From: Neckera pumila
Lineage: Eukaryota > Streptophyta > Bryopsida > Hypnales > Neckeraceae
Direction of reading: 5' to 3'
DNA: 64,000 nt
NCBI GenBank assembly: GCA_963969595.1
Contig: OZ018415.1
Location: 12,896,001 to 12,960,000 of the forward strand
The first letter of the stretch is position 1, and each line of letters opens with the position of its first letter. The notes beneath the pieces were generated by a model that saw only the letters and a program-made list of their open reading frames with translations, did no database searches and had not been told where the DNA came from. Below, piece after piece: positions 45,987-58,303 of this stretch. Both the position numbers and the translations under genes were made by a program.

Positions 45987-46922
45987 TAAATCTCCTAAAG
46001 GACCGAGGGGTTTTCATAGGGAGACGTTGTCAAAAACTGCGTATTTTTGGTATGTTATTCAAAAATGAAAATTTTAACTTTTTTTTAAACCTCTAACCGT
46101 ACAAAATTGAAGTAATGTATTTTATTAGAGTGCAGATCAAATTTCAGCGCATTTGACCGCGCGGATCGAAAGATTATAACATTTGAAGTGAGGAAAAAAA
46201 CTTTTTTTCACTCCTGCAAAACCGGATCAGCAGACTTTGGGCCCTCTTGGAGTAAAAATTTTGCTCTACACAAATATGAGGATTTTGACCATTCATAAGT
46301 ATATGATGTTAGCTTCACTTATGAAAATTTTTAGAAGCAACTGAGATGTCTAGCTTACACTAAATCACCCTGCAATGCAATTAGGTTAAGTGAATTGGCA
46401 AGACACTAGTCATTTTAATGATTTCTTGTGCAATGAGGAAATCTTTTATTTGAAATCCAAAAGGTGAAAAGTTAGAGACAAACATTTGAAATATTTGGGA
46501 AAAATTTCAAGAATTTTGACTTCATAGATTGCAAGCTAAGAGGCCTTGAATTAGAAGAAAATATTTTTTCTTGAAACCGCTCCAACTTAGCTAACAAAGT
46601 TTGACTCCTCTTAGAATGTGATTTGAGAACTAAATTTTTTTTTTCTTTAGACAATTGTATGCCAAATTTCAAAAGTTGATGATCTTTTTTGCAAAAGATT
46701 CCCAAAAGATTCTCAAATTGCCTGAGCTGCCCTAAAAGTTCAGGGTAGCATAACTTTTGATCCGGGCACCGGATCAAAAAAAAAAGTAGTTTTTTACCAA
46801 GGAGATACCTATTTACGCATTGTATCCAAATTTCATGAACATCCAACCAAAAATGACTTCGTAGGAACCTACCTGAGATTTCTTGCGTACGTTGAACGGA
46901 CACTTGGTCTTTTAGGAATTAA
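45987..46922 (-). mobile_element. TTAA-flanked element (copy 7, about 936 bp, reverse)
   Basis: The right end GGTCTTTTAGGAATTAA is clear; the left end (CTCCTAAAGGACCGAG) has lost a recognisable TTAA where it abuts the AAATAAAT of the Stowaway-like TIR. The interior matches the 7240 and 9075 copies (GAACGGACACTTGGTC near the right end). Confidence 0.72.
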
Positions 46923-47181
46923 ACTCAAAATGGGCTCTCTACAATTTGCTCGACAACAACTAAAGGTAATTTGAATACTTTGAAGCAAGAGAATCCATAG
47001 ATGTTATGCTTTAATGTCTATATAGCAAATTGATCCTTGCAAAGGGAATCAAAAGGCAACCTCTAACCAACCAAAGGTGATGAATTCAACCTACAATTGT
47101 ATAAAACCTACTCATAAATCTCTTGCTGAGAATTTCTTGGAATTAAATCATAAAACGTCTTTAAAATTAAATATAGAGGAC

Positions 47182-47479
47182 CATTAAAATTTCAGCCCTC
47201 AAAAGTGTTGCAAGTTTTGTACCCCTGCGGTGCAATTATGGAAAAAAATAAAAATAAAAAATTATTTTTTATTCTTAAAAATTTGATTGCTAATACGTGG
47301 CACTACAGATATGTTTGCACCACGTCAAATTTTTAATTTTTTAAATTAAAAAATTAAAAAATTAAAAAATTAAAATTCCAAAAATAAAAAACAAAAATTT
47401 ATTCTTTCTATAATTGTGCCATAGGGGTGCCGGAAATAAAAAACTTGCAGCCCTTTTGAGGACGAAATTTTTTTGTAAT
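47182..47479. mobile_element. CATTA-ended TIR element, about 298 bp
   Basis: CATTAAAATTTCAGCCCTCAA pairs with the right-hand TTGAGGACGAAATTT; inner parts TGCAAGTTTT and AAAACTTGCA also pair. It resembles 24550-24836 in layout and in its TGGCACTAC...CACGTCAAA middle. A TAAAAAATTAAAAAAT tract lies at 47335-47375. Confidence 0.6.
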
Positions 47480-47539
47480 AATCATTGGACTTTCCTATAC
47501 TAGTACTATTTAGAAAATTATCCAAATTAAAAATAAATT

Positions 47540-47702
47540 TTCAAAAAAACATTGTGAATTTGACTGTTTTGGCAAGCAGTCATACACTTTGACTGCTCAC
47601 CGAGAGACTTTTTCAGATTGATAGGCCAAGCTTGAAATAGCTTGGCACGTCAATGAATCAATCTAGAGCAATCCTCTAGAGGGCTGATTTTTTAATCTAA
47701 TG
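47540..47702. repeat. 160 bp repeat with a hairpin (copy b)
   Basis: Second copy of the 45131-45293 repeat. Here the hairpin arms AGATTGATAGGCCAAGC and GCTTGGCACGTCAATGAATC have drifted in sequence, but still pair in part. It ends AATCTAATG. Confidence 0.6.
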
Positions 47703-47840
47703 TTGACTTCCATTCTTTCACACCTAGTTGGAGTGACTAGACATATACAGTAATTTTGCAATCCCTTTAACATATAGGAGAAACTCACACACTAGTCTAG
47801 CTATATCCAGGAACCTCCAGATTTATTTCAAGACGGAGGG

Positions 47841-50650
47841 AATAGGTGTATAGTCTTTTAGACTCAAATACACATGATTTTAGGTTTATATAATAGCAGC
47901 CGTGCTTGCCGGACCTTCAAGAAAGGAAGAAAAGGGAAGAAAAAGAAAGGAAATGATTCAAGGAATGAAGAGGTTTTGTGGATGGAATCCTAGCTTAGCA
48001 ATGCATAATGTTGTGATGAAGTGCAATTTGCATATGACATCAATTTGTTACTTTACTTTGTCAAGGTTCAAGACGCTTGGCTTAATCCAAAATCTACATA
48101 TGTCATAGTTTGTGACTTGAAATTAGACCTTTGTGAAGATATATATAATAAGTTTTGGTACATGGAATACCATCAATTTAATGAAATTGCTATTGTATAT
48201 TATTTAACAAATCTATTGGTACAGCAAGCAAGTGTTAATGTCAAAAACTCAAAATGATACATGATTGAATTACCAACAATTAATGGAATTAACATTTAGT
48301 AGAGAAATAGGAGTTAAATGACACCCAAGTTTTAAATGAATGGAAGTCTCATTCAAAACTTTCTTGTCAATTTTGTTGTATTGACAGATACTTGTGAATC
48401 TTAACCAAGTGACATTGTTCAAATTAGTCACCTTGAAACCTAAATCTATAATAAGTAATAAATTATGTCTTATTTTTTTATTTTTTTTCTAGTTATATGT
48501 AAAGATTGATTTCAAAGTGAGATGTGCATCAATACATGGTTCTTCTTTTAAAGATAAAGATAAGTGTAGATTTAGTTTAATTATAAAATTAATTATAAAA
48601 AATTCCAATTTATTGAATGTTTTCATACCTTTATTACTAGCTGGTTGGTATTACCCACAATATTTGAGCTAAACTTTCTGTAATCATTTCTAAAATACTT
48701 GTGCACCAGGACTATACAATTGTTGAGTGCATCTCTTATGCACTGCCAACAAAAGTTCCTTTGTTAATAAATAGTTTTTTTTTATTGTTTAGCCTTCGAA
48801 TGAAGTTTTAGGAGGTAATTTATGAAGTCTGCCTTTGTGGTTGCTTCCAATTTTCTCTTGATCAATTGACATTCATGTTGGTTTATTTGAAACCAACATT
48901 TGAATTGATAATTAAGGATTGTTAGCAAATATGATTTAAATATATATATAAATGGATAAGTCAATCTAAGGTGACATTAAAATTTGGTTTAATTGAAAGG
49001 ACAAACCATCTCAACAAACTTTTCATTCACCTTCCTCTTGTATTATACCAATAAAATAGTTATGCTCATTAGGTTATCCCATTTGAATTTGTACTAATTT
49101 ATGTAATCAACAAAATGATAAATATGGTTCTTTTGCATGCACCTTAGGTGTGTAATGAAATGTGTAATAAAATATTTCTTCCTTTAGTTCCTTAGAATTT
49201 ACAACCATATGTATGTCTTGATATAGTGCTAGTCATGATGGAGAATCTTCACAAGTATTATTGGTCAAAGAATTCTTCCCTTATAAGAAGTCATCAACAT
49301 ACATTACTTTATTTTATAATATGCCCATACATACAAGGAATAGACAAGTATATACAACTACAGAGTATTATCAAGACTACCCCAAATGCAACACGGACTA
49401 AAAAGTGTTACAAAAATTTAGACAATTATTACACAAGATGTCTACAATAAAGCATGAGAGTCTTCAAGAGCCTAGTGTTTTTTTTTGGTATAGTTATAAA
49501 CAATCAACTTTGTTTGAAATTTCATAATTTATTCATATATATAGTGTCCAAATAATGCATGCTAGAGTATGTTAGAATCCACTTTTAACTAGTAATGAGA
49601 TCTAATAAAATAATCTTTGTTTAATAATAGTCATTGTACACAAATATATTTAATGACAAATTCATGATTACAAGTGCATATACTTTAATAGTAGTAGGAT
49701 AAATCCGTCCATCTTTTTTCCTTCATAATATTGAACTAAATATTGTGGTTTGAACTAACTACATTCTTAATGATTTAATGTAATATTTTGTATCATTTTA
49801 AATTTAATATTATGTATCTTATCATTTTAGCTACTTTAGTTATCATTTAGTTGACAAATAGTATTTAGATTGATGTTGAGTATTGATCACATTTGTAGTT
49901 TTCCTTATATATAGTGTGTATAATATACGAATATGAACCCATAATGACAAATAGAAGTCATCTTGACATTTAGTAATGTTAACACTAGAGTATTGTTGAC
50001 ATTTTGCATACTTGCACATTTTAAATATCATCATTACCATATCTTTAGGTTAGTTTCAAATTTCAATCCTTGTGTGTTAAAATAGTTGACTTTTAGGGAT
50101 TCAATTGGTTATCAAGTTATTCTTAATTTGAAATCTATTCTAAATACAACGTTTTAGATTTTAGAATAAACTCATTACCCAAAAATTGGAGATTCAAGAG
50201 GACTTTTAGACTCTACATCAATTCATCCCAAAGTCCAAATAAAAAGTTAATGTTTTTTAAATTGAAAAAAAAAATAAGATGTGCCGTGTTAAATTTCACC
50301 TATATTTTTTAAATATTTTTTTCTAAAAAAAAATTAATTTTTATTAAGACTTTGGTTTAGATTTGAGAGACCCTATTTTTGGTAATAAAAGATCTTTAGA
50401 TAAATAGATTTTTTATTTTTATTTTTTGGATATTATTCTATAAATTTATAAAATTTTGGACATATATTATTTAATTATTTACAAAATTGACCTAGGTATA
50501 GGATAGTGTAATTCAAGTGGAAGGATGAAGCCCACTCTCTATGCATGTACCTCGCATATGATTGATATGAACAACACCGTGTTACTATTTCATGCAAATT
50601 TTAGGTCCGCTGTTTGGAATCTTCCACCTGCACCAACTCGCACCCCTTGT
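47841..50650. other. Long AT-rich stretch, nothing recognised
   Basis: About 2.8 kb with only short, A/T-driven frames (for example 48021-48257, 49226-49450, 49843-50040). No terminal repeats, RNA genes or protein similarity could be supported. Confidence 0.45.
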
Positions 50651-51581
50651 TTAACTCCTATAGGTCAGAGACTATGTTTTCACCAAAAACACTCCAAAAC
50701 TGCCATTTCTACTACAAGTACCAAATTTTAGAAAAAAAACATTTTTTGACACATGTAACCATAGGATCTTGTAGTAAAATTGTTTGAGAATATGTAGAAA
50801 ACATTTCAGAATTTTCCACCATGTAGATTGCAAGATATTAACATTTGAATTGACAAAAACCGTTTTTTGGACCCTGCAAAAAACCGGGCAGCTGCACTTC
50901 ACAAGGTCGCATTTAAATGAAAAAATGCCCAAAATGGTGGTTACTCCTTGGATTCATTCTTCAAAGCAAGTTTTCTACATGCTTAAAAAATTTCAGATCA
51001 TTTGGAATTATACAACATATAGGAAAAAAATATTAAGTAGAAAGATGTAGAGAATGATTCAAAACACGAAACTGTTAAGAATTTAATTATGGAATTGAAA
51101 AATGTCAATCCCAACGGTTGTAATGTTGCAATAAACAATATACATCCTAAACTTTTATTTTTTTCAAAAAATATTAAAAATTGAGTTAAATAAAGGACTT
51201 CAAAGTTTATTTTAGAGTAGGGAATCCATAACTGCCCGCAAATTAGAACACCTCATAAGTTTCATCTCATAAATCAAAATGGAATAATTCAAAGCTTTAC
51301 TCGTGTATATAAACCTAAAGAACCAATTTCAAATTTTTATTTTTTTAAAAGCAATTTTTCAGAATTTTTTGAGCTGCCCGCTGACCATTGAAAATGACAT
51401 ATCATCCAATAACTTTTTAACCATGTAGTCAAAAGCTTTGAAAATTGTTGGGCCTTAAAGCTACTCCTTGGGCACACATTGTGTGAAATTTTCAAAGAAA
51501 AAAATTAAAATTTCCATCCATAGTGAGCTGCCCAAAATTGCTATGTTGCCAAAAAACGCCGTTTGGTCCTTTAGGGGTTAA
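50651..51581 (-). mobile_element. TTAA-flanked element (copy 8, 931 bp, reverse)
   Basis: Ends are TTAACTCCTATAGG and GGTCCTTTAGGGGTTAA. Very similar over its length to the 4995-5937 copy (TGTTTTCACCAAAA, AAGTACCAAATTTTAGAAAA and GCTACTCCTTGGGCACA all recur). Confidence 0.8.
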
Positions 51582-51753
51582 CACTGACTTTATTAACTTA
51601 AAAATGTTTTCAAAATAAATTTATGAACTTCTATTTTTTAATTAAAATTTATGAAATTGATCTTAATGTATTAATAGCAATATAGCACCCCATTGTTGAA
51701 CTCACACGGTTTTTAAAGTGATTGCAAGAAAAGTTTGGGCAAAATTCATAACT

Positions 51754-52296
51754 TTAACCCCTAAGCGCTCAAGCGACCATTTTATGGTTGCTGCCCAACT
51801 TTTGGGCAAAATTTTTGGGCAAAAAAAAAAGAAACATTTTTTTTTTTTTTCTGGCAAAAGATTGGATTGTCTATCAATGTTCATATTCAAAACTCAGATT
51901 GCTACAGTCAAACAAAAACTATAAGAGAAATAGCACAAAGTGTCTAGATTTGCCTAGTGTTGAAAAATTTACTATATGGGGAAAGTATTGGTATTCTCAT
52001 TACTAGATCTCATGCATTTTTTTTACAAATCAATAGAAATCACAATTTTGACCAATTAAAAAAAAATTCAAACGCTAAAAATAGAAATTGTATTTTTGGT
52101 GAAATTTTGAAGTTATATCTTTAAAATTCATTTTTAAAAAATCTAAAAATAATTTTATAATTTTGACCATACGGATGCTTTCTACTTTTCGTGCTTCACA
52201 TTATCTTCTTTGATGCAAACTTCAAAAAAGTTTTAGAACTTATATTTTATAACACATTTGTATTTTGTCCAAACCCCTTGGACTTTTAGGGGTTAA
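51754..52296. mobile_element. Second-type TTAA element, 543 bp
   Basis: It begins TTAACCCCTAAGCGCTCAAG and ends GGACTTTTAGGGGTTAA. The interior differs from the 930 bp family. Ends and the TTGTCCAAA word near the right end link it to 36608-36832. Confidence 0.6.
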
Positions 52297-52366
52297 GCAA
52301 ATGAAGACTAAGGTAACAACACTTACATGCATCCAAACAAGGTTTTGAGCATAATAGAACTATAGA

Positions 52367-53092
52367 GGATGATTGCACAAAACACCTATTGGTTTTGTTG
52401 CGTTTTATAGTACTTATATTTTATTTGGATACTTTAAAATTAAAATAGTGTATACCCATGTAAGATTAAAAAAAATATAAACAATATATATACATATAAG
52501 ATGAAGGTAACCACCAAAGGAAAACCATAGAAAATTTTTTTTTTTAGGAAAACTAGAAAAGTGCCAAATCTCAAGAAAATAGATACTTTGATGTTTTAAT
52601 TTATAAAAAATAGAAAAAAATTAAGTAAATTAAAACAAAATTGGCCATTTGTAGCAACTCTATGGAGATAATCATCCACCAAAAAAAGCACCAAGATAAA
52701 TTTTACATGTTTCAAAATGCTAGTAGAAAGAGGCTCATTCTGTAGACTTCTATACAATATATAATTAATTAGTTTTAGAAATCCTTTGAATGATAGCTAA
52801 AAGTCTACTATAAGACCTACCATTCCAAAGTCCAGCTCCAAATTTGTTTTTTTGGATACTACTTTCTTCAAAAAATTCCAAAATTGACAAGAATGACAAA
52901 AATTGGGTGCTATTTTGGACTATGAAACATTTAAAAATTTTCCAAAAAATTATTCAAGGCATACTATAGTCATAAGTATCTTGCTTGTAAATTTCAAGTC
53001 ATTTGGAGCCAAATTGCAAAAGTTATGGCCCAAAAATAGATAAGCTGAAAACATGTGACAGAAAATATTACAAGTGTTTTGTGCAATCACCT
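52367..53092. mobile_element. TGATTGCACAAAAC-ended TIR element (copy 1), 726 bp
   Basis: Left end GGATGATTGCACAAAACACC, right end GTGTTTTGTGCAATCACC. Interior landmarks in order: ACCACCAAAGGAAAA, AAAGTGCCAAATCTCAAGAA, TAGACTTCTATAC, CAGCTCCAAATTTG, AAGTCATTTGGAG. No coding frame. Two other copies, both interrupted, start at 58304 and 59808. Confidence 0.75.
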
Positions 53093-53095
53093 TAG

Positions 53096-53332
53096 CACTA
53101 GAGAAAATTTTAGACCGTGGAAGGGCTGCTTTCTTACATAAAAATGTGCATTTACAAGAATTATCAGCCTAAACTAGTTGTCAAAGAATTTGTAAGATGA
53201 AGTGATGAACATTCAGCTGATGTGCCACGTCGGATTTTTCGATTAAAAAATAACCATTTAAAAAAAATCATTGTAATTACAGATCTGCCAAAATTGAAAT
53301 CGCCCTCTACAGGGTCCAGATTTTTTGTAATG
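53096..53332. mobile_element. CACTAGAGAAAATTT-ended TIR element, 237 bp
   Basis: CACTAGAGAAAATTTTAGACC pairs imperfectly with the right end GGTCCAGATTTTTTGTAATG. It contains the TGTGCCACGTCGGATT middle seen in related form in other CATTA-ended elements. It lies directly against the 52367-53092 element. Confidence 0.55.
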
Positions 53333-54121
53333 AAGCATTTGTTGATCTTATTGATAGTTAAAAGGGATTTTAGATTCTCACATAGAATGCATTAATTGGA
53401 CTCCATATCAATAAATCATGAATTTTCAAAGTGCTGAAAACTAATATATCTAAATTTAATCCTAGGTCTCAAATAAAGAGGCTATATATTTTAGGCAAGA
53501 ATCTAGATGGGACATATAAAAGGGTAAAGTGAAGTGAGCAAGTAAAGTGGGATGAATGGATAGATCGATCCAGACACTATACAAAAACAATGTTTTTTTT
53601 GACGTTAGAAAAAATGTGATATTGTGTTTGTGTAGACACAAAAAGAATCCACATTGATGTCCCACAAAATTCATCAAAACGGACAAGCAAAAACCGTGCT
53701 CTGTCAGGCAAAAAAAGTGCATATTTAATATTTTGGGCTTTTTTTTTTGTAACATCCAATGGAACGCCCTATTGCAAGTGCTTTAGGGGGGGCCATGTGG
53801 ATGCTATGTGACCACCACGTCACTTTGTCATCCTCGGGCAGTGCCATGTTATTTTTTTTTTTCATCCAATTTTTTTTTAACGTGTCTCATGACATGGATC
53901 CAATAAAAATATGACATGGCGTGCCTTGTCAGCATACTTTCATGCCATTTAAATTTTTTTTTTTTTTTTTAAATGCCAATTTAGATATTTAGATAGATGT
54001 TTTTTGAAACATCAATTGCTGCATATTGTATCCATAAGTCAAGGTCAGTAAAAAATAATTATTTAAAAATAAATAAAGAATTAAAAAAATGAACAAAAAC
54101 GATTGTTGATTTCAACATCTA
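53333..54121. other. AT-rich stretch with CACGTCA/TGACATGGC words, no bounded element
   Basis: Words such as ACCACGTCA (53812) and ATGACATGGCGTGCC (53910) recall the CATTA-ended elements, but ends were not found. Poly-T runs at 53846 and 53956. No gene. Confidence 0.4.
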
Positions 54122-55056
54122 TTAACCCCTAAAGGACCATTTGTCCCCTCAGGGGACAAATTAGGTCCGGACAAGTTCCTACCTTTTTAATTTTTGATAA
54201 TATTTTTTGGGATTTTTTGAGGTTGTGTATTTTTGCGAGAGCTTTGTGAATATATAATTTTTTATTTTAATTGATGCCCAGAAGCAAAAGTTATGGCACA
54301 ATAAGCAAACTTGGAATTTGGCGGGCAGCCCAAAAAAAATCATAGAAAGTCAAAATAATTTTTTTTCAATTTTTTTTCTCAAAGATAATATTTTTGTCTA
54401 CATGTGAAGCTTTGTTTCATTCAATTTGGACTAATAATGAGAAAGTTATGGACAATTTTAGTTATGGGCAATCTAAGCATCTTCTTGAAATAATAACTTG
54501 TAGAGTTCATTTTTGAATGCAATTTTTGAATGCAATTTAAAAAAAAAATTGTTAGACAAGGTTAGATTTTCTTGCAAGAACAATCTCACCGTTGGAATTA
54601 TTGTGATTCAATTCCATCTAAAAGCTATTAACAATTTAGTTTTTTCTTCAATCTTGAACCCACCTCTACTTAACAATGTTTTAATGAGTGAAAATTAAGT
54701 GCTTTTTATCCTGAATTTTTTTGGGAGATTCTTGACTCAACTACTTAACATAAATCAGTAGAAAATCAAAGTCTGTAGTGCAAAACATTTGAACCAAAAA
54801 GACTCAAAGCCAAAAAATCTAGTCAAGCAAGGTGCATAAAAACTTGTTTTCTTCACTTTACATGCATACATCTTGTAATCTACAAGGTCAAAGTTTTTGA
54901 AATTTCTTCCACATATTCATATACAAGTCAAATATAAGATCTTATGGTTGGATATGCAAGAGAAAACAATTTTTAAAGCTCTTTTCTCTTTGCAATAGAA
55001 ATGACAGTTTTGAGTGGTTTTTGATAAGAAAATCACCTTGGTCCTTTAGAGGTTAA
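54122..55056 (+). mobile_element. TTAA-flanked element (copy 9, 935 bp)
   Basis: Ends are TTAACCCCTAAAGGACC and GGTCCTTTAGAGGTTAA, with the palindrome TTTGTCCCCTCAGGGGACAA just inside the left end. Same subgroup as the 972 and 10304 copies. Confidence 0.82.
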
Positions 55057-56367
55057 GAAAAAATTACCATCTACCATCAAGAGGATTTTTGTTGGCCAAA
55101 TGAAGGAATTACTTCATTAAAAATTTATAAGAATGAGGGGTTGAGAGGTCCTATTTATATCCAGTGTCCGTTCATAGTGAGACAAAAGATATGGGACATT
55201 TATAATATGGGAACTTGACAATTGAAACTTTTAACGTTATTTCAGACATCTATATGTTGCTGCAGACATCTGGATGTTATTTTAGACATTTGGATGTTGT
55301 TTTAGACATTTAAACCATGTCGTTTCAGACATATTGCATTGAAAAATATTCTTGATTAAAACATCCCATATGGATTGTCAATCTTCCTACCACCCTATTT
55401 GTATAAAGAGTTCTTTTTTTCATCCATATTGCACATCCATCTATTGCCCTTTTTTTGCAAAGCATGCCAAGCGGCTGCCCTTTTCCTAAAATTTTCACAA
55501 TTGGGTAGCATTCTATTATAGAACATAATAATTTTTATTGATTTTACCAAAGTAAAAATGGATCTGCTTGCTGATGTGGCAGTCTATGTTTTTTGTGACG
55601 TTCCAAAAAATGCAGTGATGTTTTTGTTGATGTTCATTTTAACATGCCCATCCGTGCTGACATGAATCCGTCTGGTCCTCTTCTAGGTGCCCGTTTGTGA
55701 GGACATCTTGCAAATATCCCACTACTGCGATCCAGACCACCAGACGACGCAATGTTAGGAAAAACATGGCGCATTTTTTGCCAGATGACCCCAAAAACGT
55801 GTCTTTATTTTAGTGAGACTTTGAAGGAGTTGATTGAAAACTTATGATATTTGCCATATTTTGCTTTAATACTGGATATCTACTCTCAAAAAGTTGTTGA
55901 AAAACTTATGATATTTGCTATAACTTGCTCTAGTATTTGATATCTACTCTGGTAATACCTTTGTTTGATATCAAGGACAAATATGGAAACATGGATAAGT
56001 TCTAATTGCATGCAATGAACTTTATAAATTAAAAAATTGTGCTTTGAATCTTGAATGATAATTTAGGGTCCCTGATTCCAAATATAAACTCAAGTTTTTG
56101 AAATGATATGTTCAAGCGTTTTTCCCTTATAGAAGATTTGAACCTAGGCTGACAAAAGAAATGAAGTGTAGTTAGCATAATTTATAAGTCTAGCCCTAAA
56201 GTGGATGTAATGAACAGTAATTTGTTTTTTTTTCCAAGCTCAAGTTAAAGTTGTTTTAGTCCTTCAATGTGGATTTAATGGGTCAAGGAGAATGGATCAT
56301 GCTTTTGGAGATAAATATCAAATGTGATATACGTTTAATTTTGTATAAGTTTCCATTGAATATGATC
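55057..56367. other. Intergenic stretch with a short tandem repeat
   Basis: Only the 20 bp repeat at 55236-55315 is recognised. No coding frame of weight. Confidence 0.45.
55236..55315. repeat. 20 bp tandem repeat, four diverged units
   Basis: Units of the form GTTATTTYAGACATYTGGAT in four consecutive copies with a few substitutions each. Confidence 0.75.
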
Positions 56368-56369
56368 TA

Positions 56370-57150
56370 CGGTGGCTCACAAAAGTAGTTGACACCCTAT
56401 ATAAATCATTCTCTTAAATTGAGAAATTAGAATTATGAAGTGAAATTTGGACATGCTTTTATGCAAAAGGGATGCTACCTTCCTGTCCAATTTCACTTAA
56501 AATGGACTATACTTAGACCTATTTTTATTTTGATGAAATTTGGCTTGAAAAAAAAACTTTTTGTGAGGAGCCAAAATGTCTAATTCCTTTCTATGGGAAG
56601 AATGTACATCTTGAATAGAATCACATGTTACAAGTTTCATGAATTGTGGATTTTTCATGAATAAAATATAATGGATTGAAATTTGACCCTAAAATTTTGA
56701 TTTTCTTATATTTTATTTAATAAATCACCAAAAAGATTCAAATCTTTTAGAATAGCATAAAATAAGTATATGTATTTGAAATATATTTTTTTGTGATTTA
56801 TAGAGTAAAATATAAGAAAATCAAAATTTTGGGGGTAAATTTCAATCTATTATATTTTATTCATGAAAAATCCACAATTCATGAAACTTGTAACATGTGA
56901 TTTTATTCAAGATGTACACTTTTCCCATACAAAGGAAGTAGACATTTTGGCTTCTCACAAAAAGTTTTTTTCCAAGCCAAATTTCATCAAAATAAAAATA
57001 GGTCTAAATGTAGTCCATTTTAAGTGAAATTGAACAAGAAGGTAGCATCTCTTTTGTATAAGAGCATGTCCAAATTTCACTTCATGATTCTAAGTTCTCA
57101 ATTTAAGAGATTGATTTATATGGGGCGTCAACAACTTTTGTGAGTCATTG
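56370..57150. mobile_element. Foldback element with Tc1/mariner-like ends, 781 bp, TA-flanked
   Basis: Left arm 56370-56728 and right arm 56793-57150 are inverted copies of about 359 bp, around 90 percent alike by eye, with a 64 bp spacer. The ends CGGTGGCTCACAAAAGT and (complement) CAATGACTCACAAAAGT share a CARTGRCTCACAAAAGT-type start as in many Tc1/mariner TIRs, and TA lies on both sides. No transposase frame. Confidence 0.88.
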
Positions 57151-57152
57151 TA

Positions 57153-58303
57153 AGAGGATAACAATGAGAAGCTATATATTTTATTTCGGTCACCTATTGT
57201 GTGTCTTTTTTCTTTTGAAAATGAATCAACCAAAATATATGTAAAAAGCTCTTTCATCTAGTGTTCTATTGCAAAAAAATTGTAAAACAAATGTGCGTAG
57301 CAAACAAAGGGAGGGTCAGTGCAAGAAAGCCACCGGTCCTATTTGCCATCATTGTGATAGTGACTCTCTTATCATCTTATATTACTTTTGAAGTATAAAC
57401 TTCATGAACTTGAATTTTTTATTGGAGATGTCTAACTTGATGGTAATTACATATCTTATTTTTTATAAATTAAAAAAATCAATTTATATTCAACAATCAT
57501 TTTTGTTTACTTGTCACATAATGAGGTATAGAATTTTTTACTAAATTAGGACTTAAAAGTCTCCAAATTTCATGATCTAGAGCTAAAATTTTCATGGTCT
57601 ATTTGCATAGTAAGAAAAACATTTCTACCAAAGGGAACCTAAAAATATATGGAATATTATTTTGTGTACTCTACATGAGTGCAAACAATACTTCTATTGT
57701 GCAAAAATTTTGAACAATGAAGATGGTTCTAAGATCAATACTTTGGTGAAATCTCATTACTATGAGCACTTCCCAAATGGCCAATTCTTTTATTAAATTT
57801 TATTTTTATTTTTTTATTTTTTACAAATTAAAATGTGAAACTATAATGAAAGTGTGTTTTTTCTTTAGATTTTGTACTTTTGTAGTTTTCCTAGTTAGAG
57901 AATTTTTCTATACTTTTCCTTTCTAAGGTACCTTCTTTTGAAAGAATTATAAGTGTTTTCATTAAAAATATTTTTTGTATTTGAAAAAAAACAAATTTTA
58001 ATTATAATGTATTCCAAAAAAAAAATGAGTATTGTGAAAACCACTACGAAAAATGCACGGTCTTTCTTGCAATGATCCAAGATGGGCAATGGGTTGTTCT
58101 ACCTAAGGAAATTGTCCAAACTAATCCAAAATATGCTAACCGCCAGCATCTCATATTGAATCACTAGTGTGAAAAATTTATACTCAAGGTAGAAGGTTCC
58201 ACAGAACTTGTAAGACTATGTATCTACTATGAACATTTTCAATATGAGATGATTGTGACTAGCTTCAATTAAAACCAATCCTATTAGCATGAGTATAATT
58301 TGT
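57153..58303. other. AT-rich stretch, nothing recognised
   Basis: No coding frame, RNA gene or bounded element over about 1.15 kb. Confidence 0.45.

Larger units (their letters stand above)
45971..47840. mobile_element. Second Stowaway-like element, 1.87 kb, containing nested elements
   Basis: The left end TCTCCGTCCAGAAATAAATC matches the complement of the right end GATTTATTTCAAGACGGAGG. It starts only 13 bases after the previous Stowaway-like element ends. TTAA copy 7, a CATTA-ended element and repeat copy b lie within it, so most of its length is insertions. Confidence 0.65.

Noticed and set aside
46472..46903. 143-residue minus-strand frame
   Set aside because: It lies inside TTAA element copy 7, is not open in sister copies at 7240 or 9075, and its composition follows the A/T-rich DNA.
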